Positions 33,382-42,580 of a stretch of DNA of 64,000 nucleotides are shown here, piece by piece. This DNA comes from Prevotella sp. UBA1705 (GTDB taxonomy: Bacteria > Bacteroidota > Bacteroidia > Bacteroidales > Bacteroidaceae). The first letter of the stretch is position 1; every line of letters starts with the position of its first letter. The DNA lies in contig DCJH01000001.1 of NCBI GenBank assembly GCA_002317385.1, positions 4,849 to 68,848 of the forward strand, read 5' to 3'. Below the pieces are notes generated by a model. That model did not search any database, was not told where the DNA came from, and saw only the letters and a list, made by a program, of their open reading frames with translations. Made by a program: the position numbers and the translations under genes.

Positions 33382-36300
33382 CTACTGCTTCTCCAGGTCT
33401 TCGCTACGCAGGCGGCGCGCGGTGGAGCCGCTTTCGAGGAGCCAGTAGGCAATGGGCATGACGGTAAGGATAAACAACATGGTGATGATGGTGCCGAAGA
33501 AGATCACGTTTCCCATGGGTTGCCAGAGCCCGGAGCCCCCGAGAATCATGGGGATGACACCCATAGAGGCGGCCGCCGAGGTGAGGAAGATGGGGCGCAT
33601 GCGGCGCTTGGCACTGAGGAAGATGGCTTCGTGGGCGGTGAGCGACTCGTTTTCGCGGAGCTCTTCGGCATAATCATACATGATGATGACGTTGCGCACG
33701 AGGATGCCCATGAGCGAGATGACACCGAGATAGCAGGTGAGCGAGAACGCGCTGCCGGGGATGAGCACGCCCATCGCGGTGCCGAACACCACGAGAGAGA
33801 GCGAGAAGAGCAGCATCGTGGCGGTCTTGATGCGGCGGAAATGGGCCAGCATGAGGAAGAAGATAATCACGATACTGATCATCAGTCCGCCCACAATCTG
33901 TGGCGTGGCCTCGTTGGCCTGCTCGTATTCGCCACCCCACGCCATCGTGATGCCGGTGGGCATGCGGTCTTGGCGGAGCCGCTTCTGCAGGTCGGAAGTA
34001 ACGGCCATGACGTTGGGTCCATCGGCCACGTCGGCCATGATGGTGATGGTGCGCTGGCCGTTGAGGTGTGCTATCTGTCCGTCTTCCCACGCGGGCTTCA
34101 CCGTTGCAATCTGCCGGAGGGGCACAGAGCGCAGTCCGCCGGCCACGGGAATGGGCTCATCGCCGATGTCGGCGGTGGTGGCGAGGGCAGAACGGGTGGT
34201 CTTGAGCACCACCGGAATGCCGTAGTCGCCGTTCCATACGGTGGTGACGGGAATGCCGCCGGAGGCATATCGGGTGGCCATGGCGAGCTCCACCTGGGCA
34301 TTGGTCACCCCCAAGCGGTTGGCCCGAAGCTGATTGAGATGGATGTCGGTGGTGAGCAGGGGCTCGTAGACGTCGTTGCGCACGAGGATAAGCGAGTCGT
34401 TCTGCCGCATGATGGCGGTGATGCTGTCGGCCGTCTGCTTGAGGCGCGTCCAGTTGTCGCCGCTGAGGCGTATCTCCACGGAGTTGCCCTCGCCACTGTA
34501 GGAGAGTTGCTTGAACCTCACGTAGGCACCGGGGAAGGCGTTGGCGTAGCGCATGCGGTAGTCGGCGAGCACCCCGAGCGTGGCCTCGTTGTCGCGCGTG
34601 TTGACAATGAACTGGGCATAGTTCTTGCCGCCGAACTGCGGCGCGTAGGAGGTTTGGAAGCGTGGCGAGGCCGTGCCCTTGAACGAAGCGATAGACACCA
34701 CGCGGCTATCCTTGCGCAGGATGTGTTCCAGAGAGTCGGCGATGGCCACCGTGCGCTGGAGCGAGGAGCCGGTGGGGAGATAGATTTCCACGGCAAACTG
34801 GTTGCGCTCGGCGGTGGGCATCATCTTCTGCGGCAGCCGCGCCATGAGCAGAACACCGATGGCTACCGAGGCCACGGCTATGCCCACCACGCCGTAGGGA
34901 TGGCGGAAGCAGAGGTCGATGAACCGGTCGTAGAGGTGCTGGAGGCGCGAGAGGATGGAGGGAGAAGGGGGAGGGGTCTGACTTGTCGGACCTGTCGGAC
35001 AGGTTTGACCAGTCTGAGAAGAAACTCCCGCAGGCCCCTTGATGAAATAAAACTGCAGGAACGGAACCACCAGCTCGGCCACGGCGAGCGACACCATGAG
35101 CACAATCGTCATGCCCCAGGGGAAGAGCAGGAGGAAGTCTTTGTACATGCCCTTCATGGTGAGGAGCAGCGGAAAGAACGTGACCGATATGGCGAGCGTG
35201 GCCGTGAGAATCGACTTGAAGAAATGGGTGGCACTCTGGATGCTCGCCTCCCAGCGTGTCTTGCCCTCGCCGAGCAGCTCCACGTAGTTGTCGATGATCA
35301 CGATAGAGTTGTCGACAATCATGCCGAGCGTCACGATGAGCGCCGCGAGCGTCACGGTGTTGAGCTCTATGCCGAAGGCGTAGAACAGGCCGAGCGAGAT
35401 GAAGATGGAGATGGGGATGGTGCTGGCGGCCACCAACGCCACGCGCAGCGGGAGCAGAAGCACCACCACGATGATGACGGCGACGATGGCAATGAGCAGT
35501 TCCTTGAGGAAGTCGACCACCGAATCGCCCACCACCTGGCTCTGGTCGGTGATGGTAAACATAGATACTTCCTCGGGCAGCGAGCGCTGGAAATCGGCCA
35601 GCACGGCCTTGATGTCGCTGCCCATCTCGGTGATGGAGCGCCCCTTCTTGATCTCGACGCTCAGCACCAGGCACTTCTTGCCATTGTTGGTGACATAGCT
35701 TGTGGGCTCGGCATACTCCCTGCGCACCGACGCAATGTCCTTGACGCGCAACACATGGCCGTCGGGACCGGAGTAGACCACCATCTGCTCCACGTCGTTC
35801 ACCATATTGAGCGACGAGGCCACGTGTATCGGCGCCTCGTAGGCGGGTGTGCGCTGGGTGCCGGCGGTGGTGTTGAAGCCCTGGGCCATGAGCGCGGCGG
35901 TCACCACGCTCTGGCCGATGCCATACTGCGACAGCTTGCGCGTGTCGACCTCGATGGCTATCTGTTCCTGCTGGTTGCCGGTCACGGAGAGGCGCCCCAC
36001 GCTCTCGATGGTGCGCAGGCGAGCCTTCAGCCGGTCCATATAGTCGGCCAGTTCGCGATAGGTTTTGTCGCGGCTCTCCATGGTGATGAGCAGCGATGAG
36101 GCGTCGCCGAAGTCGTCGTTCACCACCACGGCGGCCACGCCCGAGGGCAGCTGCAGCTTGAACTGCTGCACGCCGAGCTTGAACCGGCTCCAGAAATTCT
36201 CCTTGTCGGCCCCGTCCACATCGTCGTTGAGCTCTATCTGTACGATGCTCAGGCCGTTGCGACTATACGACTTGGTCTTCTCCTTCTTCACTTCCTTGAA

Positions 36301-36531
36301 GGTGAAGATATAGTTTTCGAGCGGTTTGGTAACCTGTTCCTCGATCTCTGCCGATGATGCACCGGGGTAGACGGCTACGGCCACGCCCTGACGGATGGTG
36401 AAGTTGGGAAACTCGTTCTTGTTCATCTTCACGAGGGCAAACACGCCGAAGGCCACCAGCACGGCCGTGATGAGAATCACGATTTGGCGATAGTGCATGG
36501 CCCATTCTATGATATTGCGTTTCTTGTGCAT
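33382..36531 (-). CDS. RND-family efflux pump, inner-membrane transporter
   Basis: A 1049-residue inner-membrane protein with the 12-helix, two-large-loop RND plan. The N-terminal helix HYRQIVILITAVLVAFGVFAL is followed by GVAVAVYPGASSAEIEEQV. Helix 4 carries GMIVDNSIVIIDNYVE, where the proton-relay position reads Asp-Asn and not the Asp-Asp of AcrB. The C-terminal half has MGILVRNVIIMYDYAEE. It would export drugs, bile acids or other toxic molecules with H+ or another ion. It is the middle gene of the operon. Between helices 6 and 7 the protein carries a low-complexity Thr/Pro/Ser/Gln linker made from a DNA repeat (34975-35035). Confidence 0.92.
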   Translation of the reverse strand: MHKKRNIIEWAMHYRQIVILITAVLVAFGVFALVKMNKNEFPNFTIRQGVAVAVYPGASSAEIEEQVTKPLENYIFTFKEVKKEKTKSYSRNGLSIVQIELNDDVDGADKENFWSRFKLGVQQFKLQLPSGVAAVVVNDDFGDASSLLITMESRDKTYRELADYMDRLKARLRTIESVGRLSVTGNQQEQIAIEVDTRKLSQYGIGQSVVTAALMAQGFNTTAGTQRTPAYEAPIHVASSLNMVNDVEQMVVYSGPDGHVLRVKDIASVRREYAEPTSYVTNNGKKCLVLSVEIKKGRSITEMGSDIKAVLADFQRSLPEEVSMFTITDQSQVVGDSVVDFLKELLIAIVAVIIVVVLLLPLRVALVAASTIPISIFISLGLFYAFGIELNTVTLAALIVTLGMIVDNSIVIIDNYVELLGEGKTRWEASIQSATHFFKSILTATLAISVTFFPLLLTMKGMYKDFLLLFPWGMTIVLMVSLAVAELVVPFLQFYFIKGPAGVSSQTGQTCPTGPTSQTPPPSPSILSRLQHLYDRFIDLCFRHPYGVVGIAVASVAIGVLLMARLPQKMMPTAERNQFAVEIYLPTGSSLQRTVAIADSLEHILRKDSRVVSIASFKGTASPRFQTSYAPQFGGKNYAQFIVNTRDNEATLGVLADYRMRYANAFPGAYVRFKQLSYSGEGNSVEIRLSGDNWTRLKQTADSITAIMRQNDSLILVRNDVYEPLLTTDIHLNQLRANRLGVTNAQVELAMATRYASGGIPVTTVWNGDYGIPVVLKTTRSALATTADIGDEPIPVAGGLRSVPLRQIATVKPAWEDGQIAHLNGQRTITIMADVADGPNVMAVTSDLQKRLRQDRMPTGITMAWGGEYEQANEATPQIVGGLMISIVIIFFLMLAHFRRIKTATMLLFSLSLVVFGTAMGVLIPGSAFSLTCYLGVISLMGILVRNVIIMYDYAEELRENESLTAHEAIFLSAKRRMRPIFLTSAAASMGVIPMILGGSGLWQPMGNVIFFGTIITMLFILTVMPIAYWLLESGSTARRLRSEDLEKQ
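34975..35035. repeat. Short tandem repeat inside the RND gene
   Basis: Units of about 9-10 bp such as TGTCGGACC, TGTCGGACAGG, TTTGACCAG and TCTGAGAAG are arrayed here. In the RND frame they encode the cytoplasmic linker SSQTGQTCPTGPTSQTPPP. The reading frame is kept, so the repeat has been accepted into the protein between its two halves. Confidence 0.6.
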
Positions 36532-36605
36532 ATTTTCTTTCCTTCAAATCATTTGTCTTCACTCCTTCACTTCTTCACTTCCATTCTCCACAACTCCTCA
36601 TCTCC

Positions 36606-37676
36606 TTAACTCCTCATCTCTTTGATTTTTGTCCCTTCACTCACCTTCTGCTGGCCCTCCACGATGACCTGCTGGCCCTCGCTGAGGCCGCTGCGGATAA
36701 GCACATTGTCGCCCACGTTGTCGCCGAGGACTACGCGCACCTTATGCGCCTTGCCATCGCGCACGGTCCATACGAACGGCTGATTGTCTATATCGATCTG
36801 GATGAGGTTGGCGGGCAGGGCAATGCCGAGCGCCGCCGAGGCCACCGACGCATAGACGTCGCACACCATGCCCGGCAGCAAGCGGTGGCCGGGATTGGGC
36901 AACAGCGCCTTGACCGTGTAGGAACGCGAGATGGGGTCGGCCTCGACGCTCTTCTCGCTCACCGTGGCAAAGAACGTGGCATCGCCCAGCGACGACACGC
37001 GGAACATGAGTTTCTGACCCACGCGGAGCTTCGAAATCTCGTCTTCGGGCACGCTCACCTTCACCTTCACCTGGTCTATCTTCACCAGATAGGCCACCGG
37101 CTGGCCCGGCACCACGTTCTGTCCCACCTCGGCCTGCCTCTTGGCGATGTAGCCGCTGTAGGGTGCGGTGAGGCGCGTGTCGGTGAGGCCCTTGCGCGCT
37201 ATCTGCTCGGAGGCCCGGGCCTGCGCCACCAGCTGGCGGGCCTGCGCCACCTTGGTCTCCACCTCCACCCACTTGATTTCGGGCAGCGAGCCATTGTCGT
37301 GCAGCAGTTTCATGCGGCTGTAGGCATCCTCGGCCTGCCTGAGCGACTCCAGCGCCTGCTGAGTTGTGGCGCGCGCCATCTGCACGGCGTTGCCCGTGGT
37401 CTGCGCGTCGAGCACGCCGATGAGCTGGCCGGCCGCCACGTGCTGGCCCTCGCCCACGCTGAGCGACCTCACCGTGCCGGCTCCGGCAAAGCTCAGCGAC
37501 GTGCCGCTCATCTCCTCGATGGTGCCCGAGTAGCTCTGCTGGCCCACCACACTCGTGGCGCTTGCCGGCGCGGTCTTCACTTCCACCACGTTGTGGGCGG
37601 ACTCCTTCTTCTCGCTGCAGGCCGCGAGCGAGAGTGCCGCGGCCGCAAACAACCATAGTATATTCTGCTTCTTCAT
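36606..37676 (-). CDS. RND efflux periplasmic adaptor lipoprotein
   Basis: A 356-residue lipoprotein (signal ends LAAC, Cys 20). It has the membrane-fusion-protein plan: lipoyl half (AGTVRSLSVGEGQHVAAGQLIGVLD, quoted here only as a region of about 65-90), a helical hairpin (QALESLRQAEDAYSRMKLL), a second lipoyl half (LTAPYSGYIAKRQAEVGQ) and a beta-barrel (VSVPEDEISKLRVGQKL). It links the RND pump to the TolC-like channel. It is the first gene of the operon; a 74-bp spacer with repeated ACTCCTTCACTTC-like units separates it from the pump gene. Confidence 0.92.
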   Translation of the reverse strand: MKKQNILWLFAAAALSLAACSEKKESAHNVVEVKTAPASATSVVGQQSYSGTIEEMSGTSLSFAGAGTVRSLSVGEGQHVAAGQLIGVLDAQTTGNAVQMARATTQQALESLRQAEDAYSRMKLLHDNGSLPEIKWVEVETKVAQARQLVAQARASEQIARKGLTDTRLTAPYSGYIAKRQAEVGQNVVPGQPVAYLVKIDQVKVKVSVPEDEISKLRVGQKLMFRVSSLGDATFFATVSEKSVEADPISRSYTVKALLPNPGHRLLPGMVCDVYASVASAALGIALPANLIQIDIDNQPFVWTVRDGKAHKVRVVLGDNVGDNVLIRSGLSEGQQVIVEGQQKVSEGTKIKEMRS

Positions 37677-37708
37677 ATTTCGAATGCTGTCGTTTCCGAT
37701 TACGGATG

Positions 37709-37716
37709 CAAAATTA
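37709..37716 (-). promoter_or_regulatory. -7 element of the efflux operon
   Basis: TAATTTTG on the minus strand, 33 bp upstream of the adaptor start. The 190-bp divergent region to the AraC-type gene probably holds the operators; no clear direct repeat was picked out. Confidence 0.5.
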
Positions 37717-37835
37717 CGGTCTGATAATCAATATTGAATGTCTGAAACGACAACTAATATAGCGTGTTTCGGCATATATTCCTCTAAAAACCATAATTAT
37801 TCCGGAATAAAACATTCTATATGGAATAAATATGT

Positions 37836-37843
37836 TAAATTTG
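37836..37843 (+). promoter_or_regulatory. -7 element of the AraC-type regulator gene
   Basis: TAAATTTG on the plus strand, 25 bp before the ATG at 37868. Its position inside an upstream extension of the ORF supports the later start. Confidence 0.5.
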
Positions 37844-37867
37844 CCTCATCTAAGACATAAAAGATAC

Positions 37868-38770
37868 ATGGAACGAAAGAATTTGACCGAAGCGGAGAAA
37901 CTCATCAGTATGACCGAGACTCCCGACATGGTGAGCCCTGACTATCTGGACGACGACCTGATGATTATCGACAATATCAAAATACTCGGCGTGCCAGGTG
38001 GAATCAGGCCCAATATGAACATTATCGCCATCTGTATGCGTGGCAAACTGCAGTCGACGATGAACGGAGAGCCCATCGTGGTGCGCGAGCGGCAGGTGTT
38101 TGTCTGCCCCGCCGAGACCACGATAGGCGAGCTCATGGTGAGTCCCGACTTCGAATATGTGGCGCTCTGCATCACTTCGCGCGCACTGCAACTCTTTCTG
38201 CGCGGCTACATCAGCGTGTGGAACGAGATAGTCTACGTGCAGAAACAGCGGCAGTTTGAGATGACCGAGCTCGACCTCAGGTTCTACGAGAAGATCTACG
38301 ACCTCATCAGGCTCTGCCTCGAATATCCCGGCGAGGAGGCCGACCGCGGCTACCGGCGCGAGGTGCTGCAGGGATTCCTCAGCGCATCGCTCGTTGGTCT
38401 GTGCAACCTCTTGCAGCGGCACACCGAGCTCGAGGTGCCCGCGCCGAAGCAGAACATATCTCTTTTCAACCAGTTTCTCGACCTCTTGCAGCGCCAGCAG
38501 GTGAAGCACCGGTCGGTGGAGCACTATGCTTCGCAGCTCTGCATATCGCCGAAATACCTCACCATGATATGCAAGAAGAACTCGGGAAAGACTGCCAACG
38601 ACTGGATTCGCGAGTACACGCTGGCCGACATCACCTACGAGCTGCGCAACACCACGCGCAGCGTGAAGGAAATCAGCAACCGCCTGGGGTTCCCCAACAC
38701 CTCGTTCTTCGGCAAATATGTGCGCGACCACCTCGGCTGCACCCCACTGGAGTATAGGGGGCAGGGGTAG
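37868..38770 (+). CDS. AraC-family transcriptional regulator, divergent from the efflux operon
   Basis: A 300-residue protein. The N-terminal half is a cupin-like sensor (IIAICMRGKLQSTMNGEP, VVRERQVFVCPAETTIGELM). The C-terminal 100 residues hold the two helix-turn-helix motifs of AraC proteins: VEHYASQLCISPKYLTMICKK and SVKEISNRLGFPNTSFFGKYV, ending HLGCTPLEYR. The start at 37868 (MERKNLTEAEK) fits the -7 element at 37836. Being divergent, it most likely controls the adaptor-RND-TolC operon, probably in response to a pump substrate. The stop is directly followed by a repeat module A. Confidence 0.9.
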   Translation: MERKNLTEAEKLISMTETPDMVSPDYLDDDLMIIDNIKILGVPGGIRPNMNIIAICMRGKLQSTMNGEPIVVRERQVFVCPAETTIGELMVSPDFEYVALCITSRALQLFLRGYISVWNEIVYVQKQRQFEMTELDLRFYEKIYDLIRLCLEYPGEEADRGYRREVLQGFLSASLVGLCNLLQRHTELEVPAPKQNISLFNQFLDLLQRQQVKHRSVEHYASQLCISPKYLTMICKKNSGKTANDWIREYTLADITYELRNTTRSVKEISNRLGFPNTSFFGKYVRDHLGCTPLEYRGQG

Positions 38771-39142
38771 CCTCTCCCCCTTACCCCTCCCCCGTAGGGA
38801 GGGGAGTGATATGCTTGGGGGGTGATATTTGGGGGGATTATTGCGAAGGCTCAGTAGGGACATGCCCCGTGCATGTCCGCACCGCCGGAGGGTTTCATCG
38901 CCATTGTCCCTCATGCCTATTTCATTTTATCCCGTCCTATCCCTCTTATGCCTTCCGGCGTGGCGGACATGCACGGGGCATGTCCCTACCGTGCACTCGC
39001 CATGCGGTGTGAGGAATCCCAGCTTTCGGCCATTGCACGGGGCATGTCCCTACCGTGCACTCGCTATGCGGCGTGGGGAATCCCAGCTTTCGGTCATTAT
39101 ACTCCCCTCCCTCCGGGGGAGGGGCTGGGGGAGAGGCTGCTA
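38770..39142. repeat. Nested composite element A-B-interior-B'-(B' fragment)-A'
   Basis: Module A at 38770-38815 and its inverted partner at about 39100-39142 enclose two inverted module B copies (38852-38880 and 38963-38989). A third B fragment (39034-39063) is part of a 72-bp direct duplication: the phrase GTGCACTCGC..ATGCGG..GGAATCCCAGCTTTCGG, here split by dots, occurs twice at about 38991 and 39055. Interior 38881-38962 is related in reverse to 28944-29025. Confidence 0.8.
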
Positions 39143-39154
39143 TTGGCCTCCGCG

Positions 39155-39242
39155 ATTCCTACCTAATCGCCTCGCCTTTACTACCTAATCGCGAGACGAT
39201 TCGGTAGTAATCGCAGGGCGATTACTACCTTATTATAATAGG
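39155..39242. repeat. 22-bp tandem array, copy 4
   Basis: Units begin at 39155, 39177, 39199 and 39221 with an exact 22-bp period. It lies just right of the inverted module A, mirroring the order at 28737-28872. Confidence 0.85.
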
Positions 39243-39339
39243 GGTGGATAGAGAGGCGAAAAAGGGCGGATGGGAAGGGTCGGCGAAGGGCGACGGAGAG
39301 CCGATGTAAACGATTACGGAAAAGAATTGGAGAGAGAGG

Positions 39340-39370
39340 TTGGAGATGAGCGATAAATGTGCTATCTTTG
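39340..39370 (+). promoter_or_regulatory. Promoter of the pectate lyase unit
   Basis: TTG (39340-39342), a 20-bp gap and TATCTTTG (39363-39370), 65 bp before the first start. Confidence 0.8.
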
Positions 39371-39434
39371 CCAAAACAACTACTTGCAATATGATTTCCA
39401 ACTACTTTAAAGATATGTTACATCTACTTTTCAC

Positions 39435-39908
39435 ATGAAATCAAAACACGATGACATGAAGACCAAACACTTTCTTGCGCTGCTCGTGGCAGTGATGATG
39501 AGCATGGCGACGGCGGCTCAGACCGGAAATGCGGTGGTGACGGTGAACGGACAAGAGGTGAGCCGGGCACTGGCGCAGATCACTTTCGAGGGCGACAACG
39601 TGGTGCTCCACTTTGCCGACGGCACGGCCAATCAGACCGAAGACATGAGTGTGGTGGCGGTGAGCCTGTCGGCCGCCACCGGAATCGACCTTGCCCAGAC
39701 TTTCACGGTGACCCAGCTTGTGGGCGACCAGCTCATGCTCGGCGGCATCGGCCGTGGCGAGCGCATAGCCATCTACGACGCCAATGGTCGCCGCATGATG
39801 CAGACCACGGCATCGGGCAGCGTGCAGACGCTCCCGCTCGAGGGGCTCAGCCGGGGAGTGTATATCGTGAGGGCTGGCGAGAAAATCATTAAATTTGCGA
39901 AGAAATGA
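39435..39908 (+). CDS. Small secreted protein with sorting-like C-terminal tail
   Basis: A 157-residue exported protein (signal ends MATAAQ; an alternative ATG at 39456 removes 7 residues). The middle (VVTVNGQEVSRALAQITFEGDNVVLHF) resembles the small beta domain at the N-terminus of the pectate lyase that follows. The end (IAIYDANGRRMMQT, LSRGVYIVRAGEKIIKFAKK) is a Prevotella/type IX-like tail. Its stop overlaps the lyase start by 4 nt, so the two are translated together. It may act as a detached anchoring or sorting partner; that is a guess from the layout. Confidence 0.65.
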   Translation: MKSKHDDMKTKHFLALLVAVMMSMATAAQTGNAVVTVNGQEVSRALAQITFEGDNVVLHFADGTANQTEDMSVVAVSLSAATGIDLAQTFTVTQLVGDQLMLGGIGRGERIAIYDANGRRMMQTTASGSVQTLPLEGLSRGVYIVRAGEKIIKFAKK

Positions 39909-42079
39909 GACACCTCTACTCCATGATACTACTTGCGCTGACGGCCCAGATGGCCACGGCGCAAAACAAAGTGAACATTCTCTTGCAGAATGGAACGACC
40001 GAATCGTATGAGACCGCGGCGCTGAGCAGCATCGATTTCAGCGGTTCGCAGGTTACGGTAAACCCCACAGGCCAGGCAGCAGTGGTGCATCAGGGCGACG
40101 TGAGCACCATCAGTTTTCAGAAATCGGGCCCCATCCTGCGCGCGCAGGGCTGGCAGGAGTCGGCCTTCGCCGAGTGGACGCTGACCGAGGGAGCCACCTA
40201 CAAGGTGTATGTGAAGGGCGGCGCGATGGCCGACTGGACGGCTGTAGACGGCGAACTGGTGAGACTCTATCCCGACTATGGCCGGGTAGACGTGGTGGGG
40301 CTGCGCCCAGGCAGCTACAGGCTGCGCGTGGTGCCCGTGGTAGACGACACGGAGCAGGCCGCCGCGGCAGCCGAGACCGGCACGCTCACCGTGACGGCCT
40401 ACGACCGGCAGGGCTTTGCCCACAAAGACTTTCAGGGCGTGGGCGCCTATCAGGACGACGGCACGCTGAAGCCCGGAGCCAAGGTTATCTATGTGTCTGC
40501 GGCCACGGCCAAGACCGTGAGCGTGCAGCTGTCGTCGGGAACGTTTACCGGACTGCAGGCCATTCTCGACGCCTATCAGAAAGGCAACGTGAAGGAGCCG
40601 CTCGCCATACGCATCATCGGCATGCTCCAGGCGGCCGACGTAGACTATTTCGGCAGTAGCGCCGAGGGCATACAGGTGAAGGGACGCACCGCCGACAGCG
40701 AGCTCAACATCACCGTCGAGGGCATCGGCGAGGACGCTTGCGTCAAGGGATTCGGCTTCCTCGTGCGCAATGGCAAGAGCGTGGAGATACGCAATCTGGG
40801 CATCATGCGCCAGATGGACGACGGCATATCGCTCGACACCGACAACAGCCACGTGTGGATTCACAACATTGATGTATTCTACGGCGTCTCCGGCTCGGAC
40901 GACCACATCAAGGGCGACGGCGCCATCGACGTGAAATCCGACTCGAAGTTTGTCACCGTGGCCTACTGCCACTTCTGGGATACGGGCAAATCGACGATGT
41001 GTGGAATGACCAGCGAGAGCGGTCCCAACTACATCACCTATCACCACAACTGGTTCGACCACAGCGATTCGCGCCATGCCCGCGTGCGCACCATGTCGGT
41101 ACACATGTGGAACAACTATTTCGACGGCGTGTCGAAATATGGTATCGGTGCCACCTCGGGGTCGAGCATCTTTGCCGAGAGCAACTACTTCCGCCACACC
41201 CACGACCCGCTGCTCATCTCGCTTCAGGGCACCGACGCCAAGGGGTCGGGCACTTTCTCGGGCGAGCCGGGCGGCATGATCAAGGCCTATGGCAACATCT
41301 ACGCCGAGACCGGGTCGGCATCGAGCTATCAGCCCATCACCTGGGCACAGAGCGCAACGAGTTTCGACTGCTACGAAGTGGGCAGCGCGGCCGACGTGGT
41401 GCCCTCGACCGTGGTCACGCTGTCGGGCAATACGCCCTACAACAACTTCGATACCAACGCCTCGCTCATGTATAGCTACACGCCCGACGCCGCTGCCGAC
41501 GTGCCCGCTAAGGTGACGGGATACTACGGCGCGGGCCGGTTGAACCACGGAGATCTGCAGTTTGTGTTCAACCATGCGGCCGACGACACCGACTATGGCG
41601 TGAACACGGCCTTGGCCGCGCTCCTCGACAGCTATGCCGGGGCAGGCTCGACGAGTGGCGGCAGTGGGACGGGCGGCAGCACCACACCCACCGATTCTAC
41701 CCAGACCGACACCACACAGACCGGTAAACCGGTGGTGGAGGGAGCCGTGATGTGCAGCTTCGACAAGAGCGGCACACCCTCGTCAAACCTCTTCACCGTG
41801 GTGGGCAATGGGTCGAACACCAAGGGTTCGGCCACCTACAACGGCACCACCTATGACACTTGCCTCAAGATGGAGTCGACCACAAGCATCACCTTCACCA
41901 CCACCTCGACCATGAAGCTCACCCTGGTCTTCGGCGACACCGAGACCATCAGCTTCAAACTCGACGGGGCGAAGACCGTAGGCACGGGCAGCACCTACAC
42001 CATCGATGCACTTGCTCCCGGTGAGCATGTCATCACCAAGCAGAATGTGGGCAACCTTTTCCTCCTTGTGCTCGAATAG
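39905..42079 (+). CDS. Pectate lyase, polysaccharide lyase family 1
   Basis: A 724-residue exported enzyme (signal ends MATAQ). Residues of about 30-80 are a small beta domain (YETAALSSIDFSGSQVTV), then a Fn3-like region to about 165. The PL1 beta-helix covers about 190-560: MDDGISLDTDNSHVWIHNIDV, DGAIDVKSDSKFVTVAYCHF (Ca2+-binding Asp), YHHNWFDHSDSRHARVR (with the catalytic Arg region) and VHMWNNYFDGVSKYG; these are cited as regions. A Ser/Gly/Thr linker (about 580-610) leads to a C-terminal beta-sandwich. It cleaves homogalacturonan by beta-elimination, giving the unsaturated ends that the GH105 half of 10965-13529 can use. Confidence 0.88.
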   Translation: MRHLYSMILLALTAQMATAQNKVNILLQNGTTESYETAALSSIDFSGSQVTVNPTGQAAVVHQGDVSTISFQKSGPILRAQGWQESAFAEWTLTEGATYKVYVKGGAMADWTAVDGELVRLYPDYGRVDVVGLRPGSYRLRVVPVVDDTEQAAAAAETGTLTVTAYDRQGFAHKDFQGVGAYQDDGTLKPGAKVIYVSAATAKTVSVQLSSGTFTGLQAILDAYQKGNVKEPLAIRIIGMLQAADVDYFGSSAEGIQVKGRTADSELNITVEGIGEDACVKGFGFLVRNGKSVEIRNLGIMRQMDDGISLDTDNSHVWIHNIDVFYGVSGSDDHIKGDGAIDVKSDSKFVTVAYCHFWDTGKSTMCGMTSESGPNYITYHHNWFDHSDSRHARVRTMSVHMWNNYFDGVSKYGIGATSGSSIFAESNYFRHTHDPLLISLQGTDAKGSGTFSGEPGGMIKAYGNIYAETGSASSYQPITWAQSATSFDCYEVGSAADVVPSTVVTLSGNTPYNNFDTNASLMYSYTPDAAADVPAKVTGYYGAGRLNHGDLQFVFNHAADDTDYGVNTALAALLDSYAGAGSTSGGSGTGGSTTPTDSTQTDTTQTGKPVVEGAVMCSFDKSGTPSSNLFTVVGNGSNTKGSATYNGTTYDTCLKMESTTSITFTTTSTMKLTLVFGDTETISFKLDGAKTVGTGSTYTIDALAPGEHVITKQNVGNLFLLVLE

Positions 42080-42149
42080 GCGAGACGCGAAGACCGATTG
42101 AAACCTACTTCTTAGCTTCGGCTCCGGCGTGGGGCGAGCATCATTTTCG

Positions 42150-42197
42150 GGCCGGACAGGTCTACAGGAGCATGGCTTTTGTTGGTCGTGTCCGGCC
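42150..42197 (+). terminator. Hairpin after the pectate lyase gene
   Basis: A perfect 9-bp stem GGCCGGACA/TGTCCGGCC with a 30-nt loop lies 70 bp past the stop and is followed by TCGTTGTGTTTC. It is probably a terminator. The stretch 42198-42506 holds no recognised gene. Confidence 0.5.
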
Positions 42198-42506
42198 TCG
42201 TTGTGTTTCATTGGAGAGGGAATGTCGGTAGTCAGATGGTGCTTACGCGGAGAAAACTCGCATGTCCTTTTTTCCTTTTTCCATGCCCCGATTCTCATTT
42301 TCTACCCCCTCCGCAGAGGCTCCTCGTCTCTGTCTTTGACCCATGGAGCAGGACTGGCGCGCCCTTGCCTGCGGGATGCAGACGGCAGGAGTAGGGTATG
42401 GAATCATTAACACCTTTTTGGGCTGAAACGCCCATTATATCGCAATTTCACGATTTGTATCCCAAAAATTATTAATTTGTGTACCTTAAATTAAAAGAAG
42501 TTAACC

Positions 42507-42514
42507 TATCTTTG
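42507..42514 (+). promoter_or_regulatory. -7 element of the second susC operon
   Basis: TATCTTTG, 66 bp before the susC start. The nearest TTTG (42476-42479) is 27 bp away, too far for a standard -33, so an activator may be needed. Confidence 0.55.
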
Positions 42515-42580
42515 CAGCGCAAGAAAGTCCTTAAAGCTAAAAAATTGCAATACTAATAATAACTAAAAACTTAAAGGTAC

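Noticed and set aside
31930..36099. A 1389-codon open frame on the plus strand opposite the efflux genes
   Set aside because: It runs antisense to two well-supported genes, is rich in His/Gly/Arg/Glu as expected for a shadow of GC-rich codons, and has no signal, motif or promoter.
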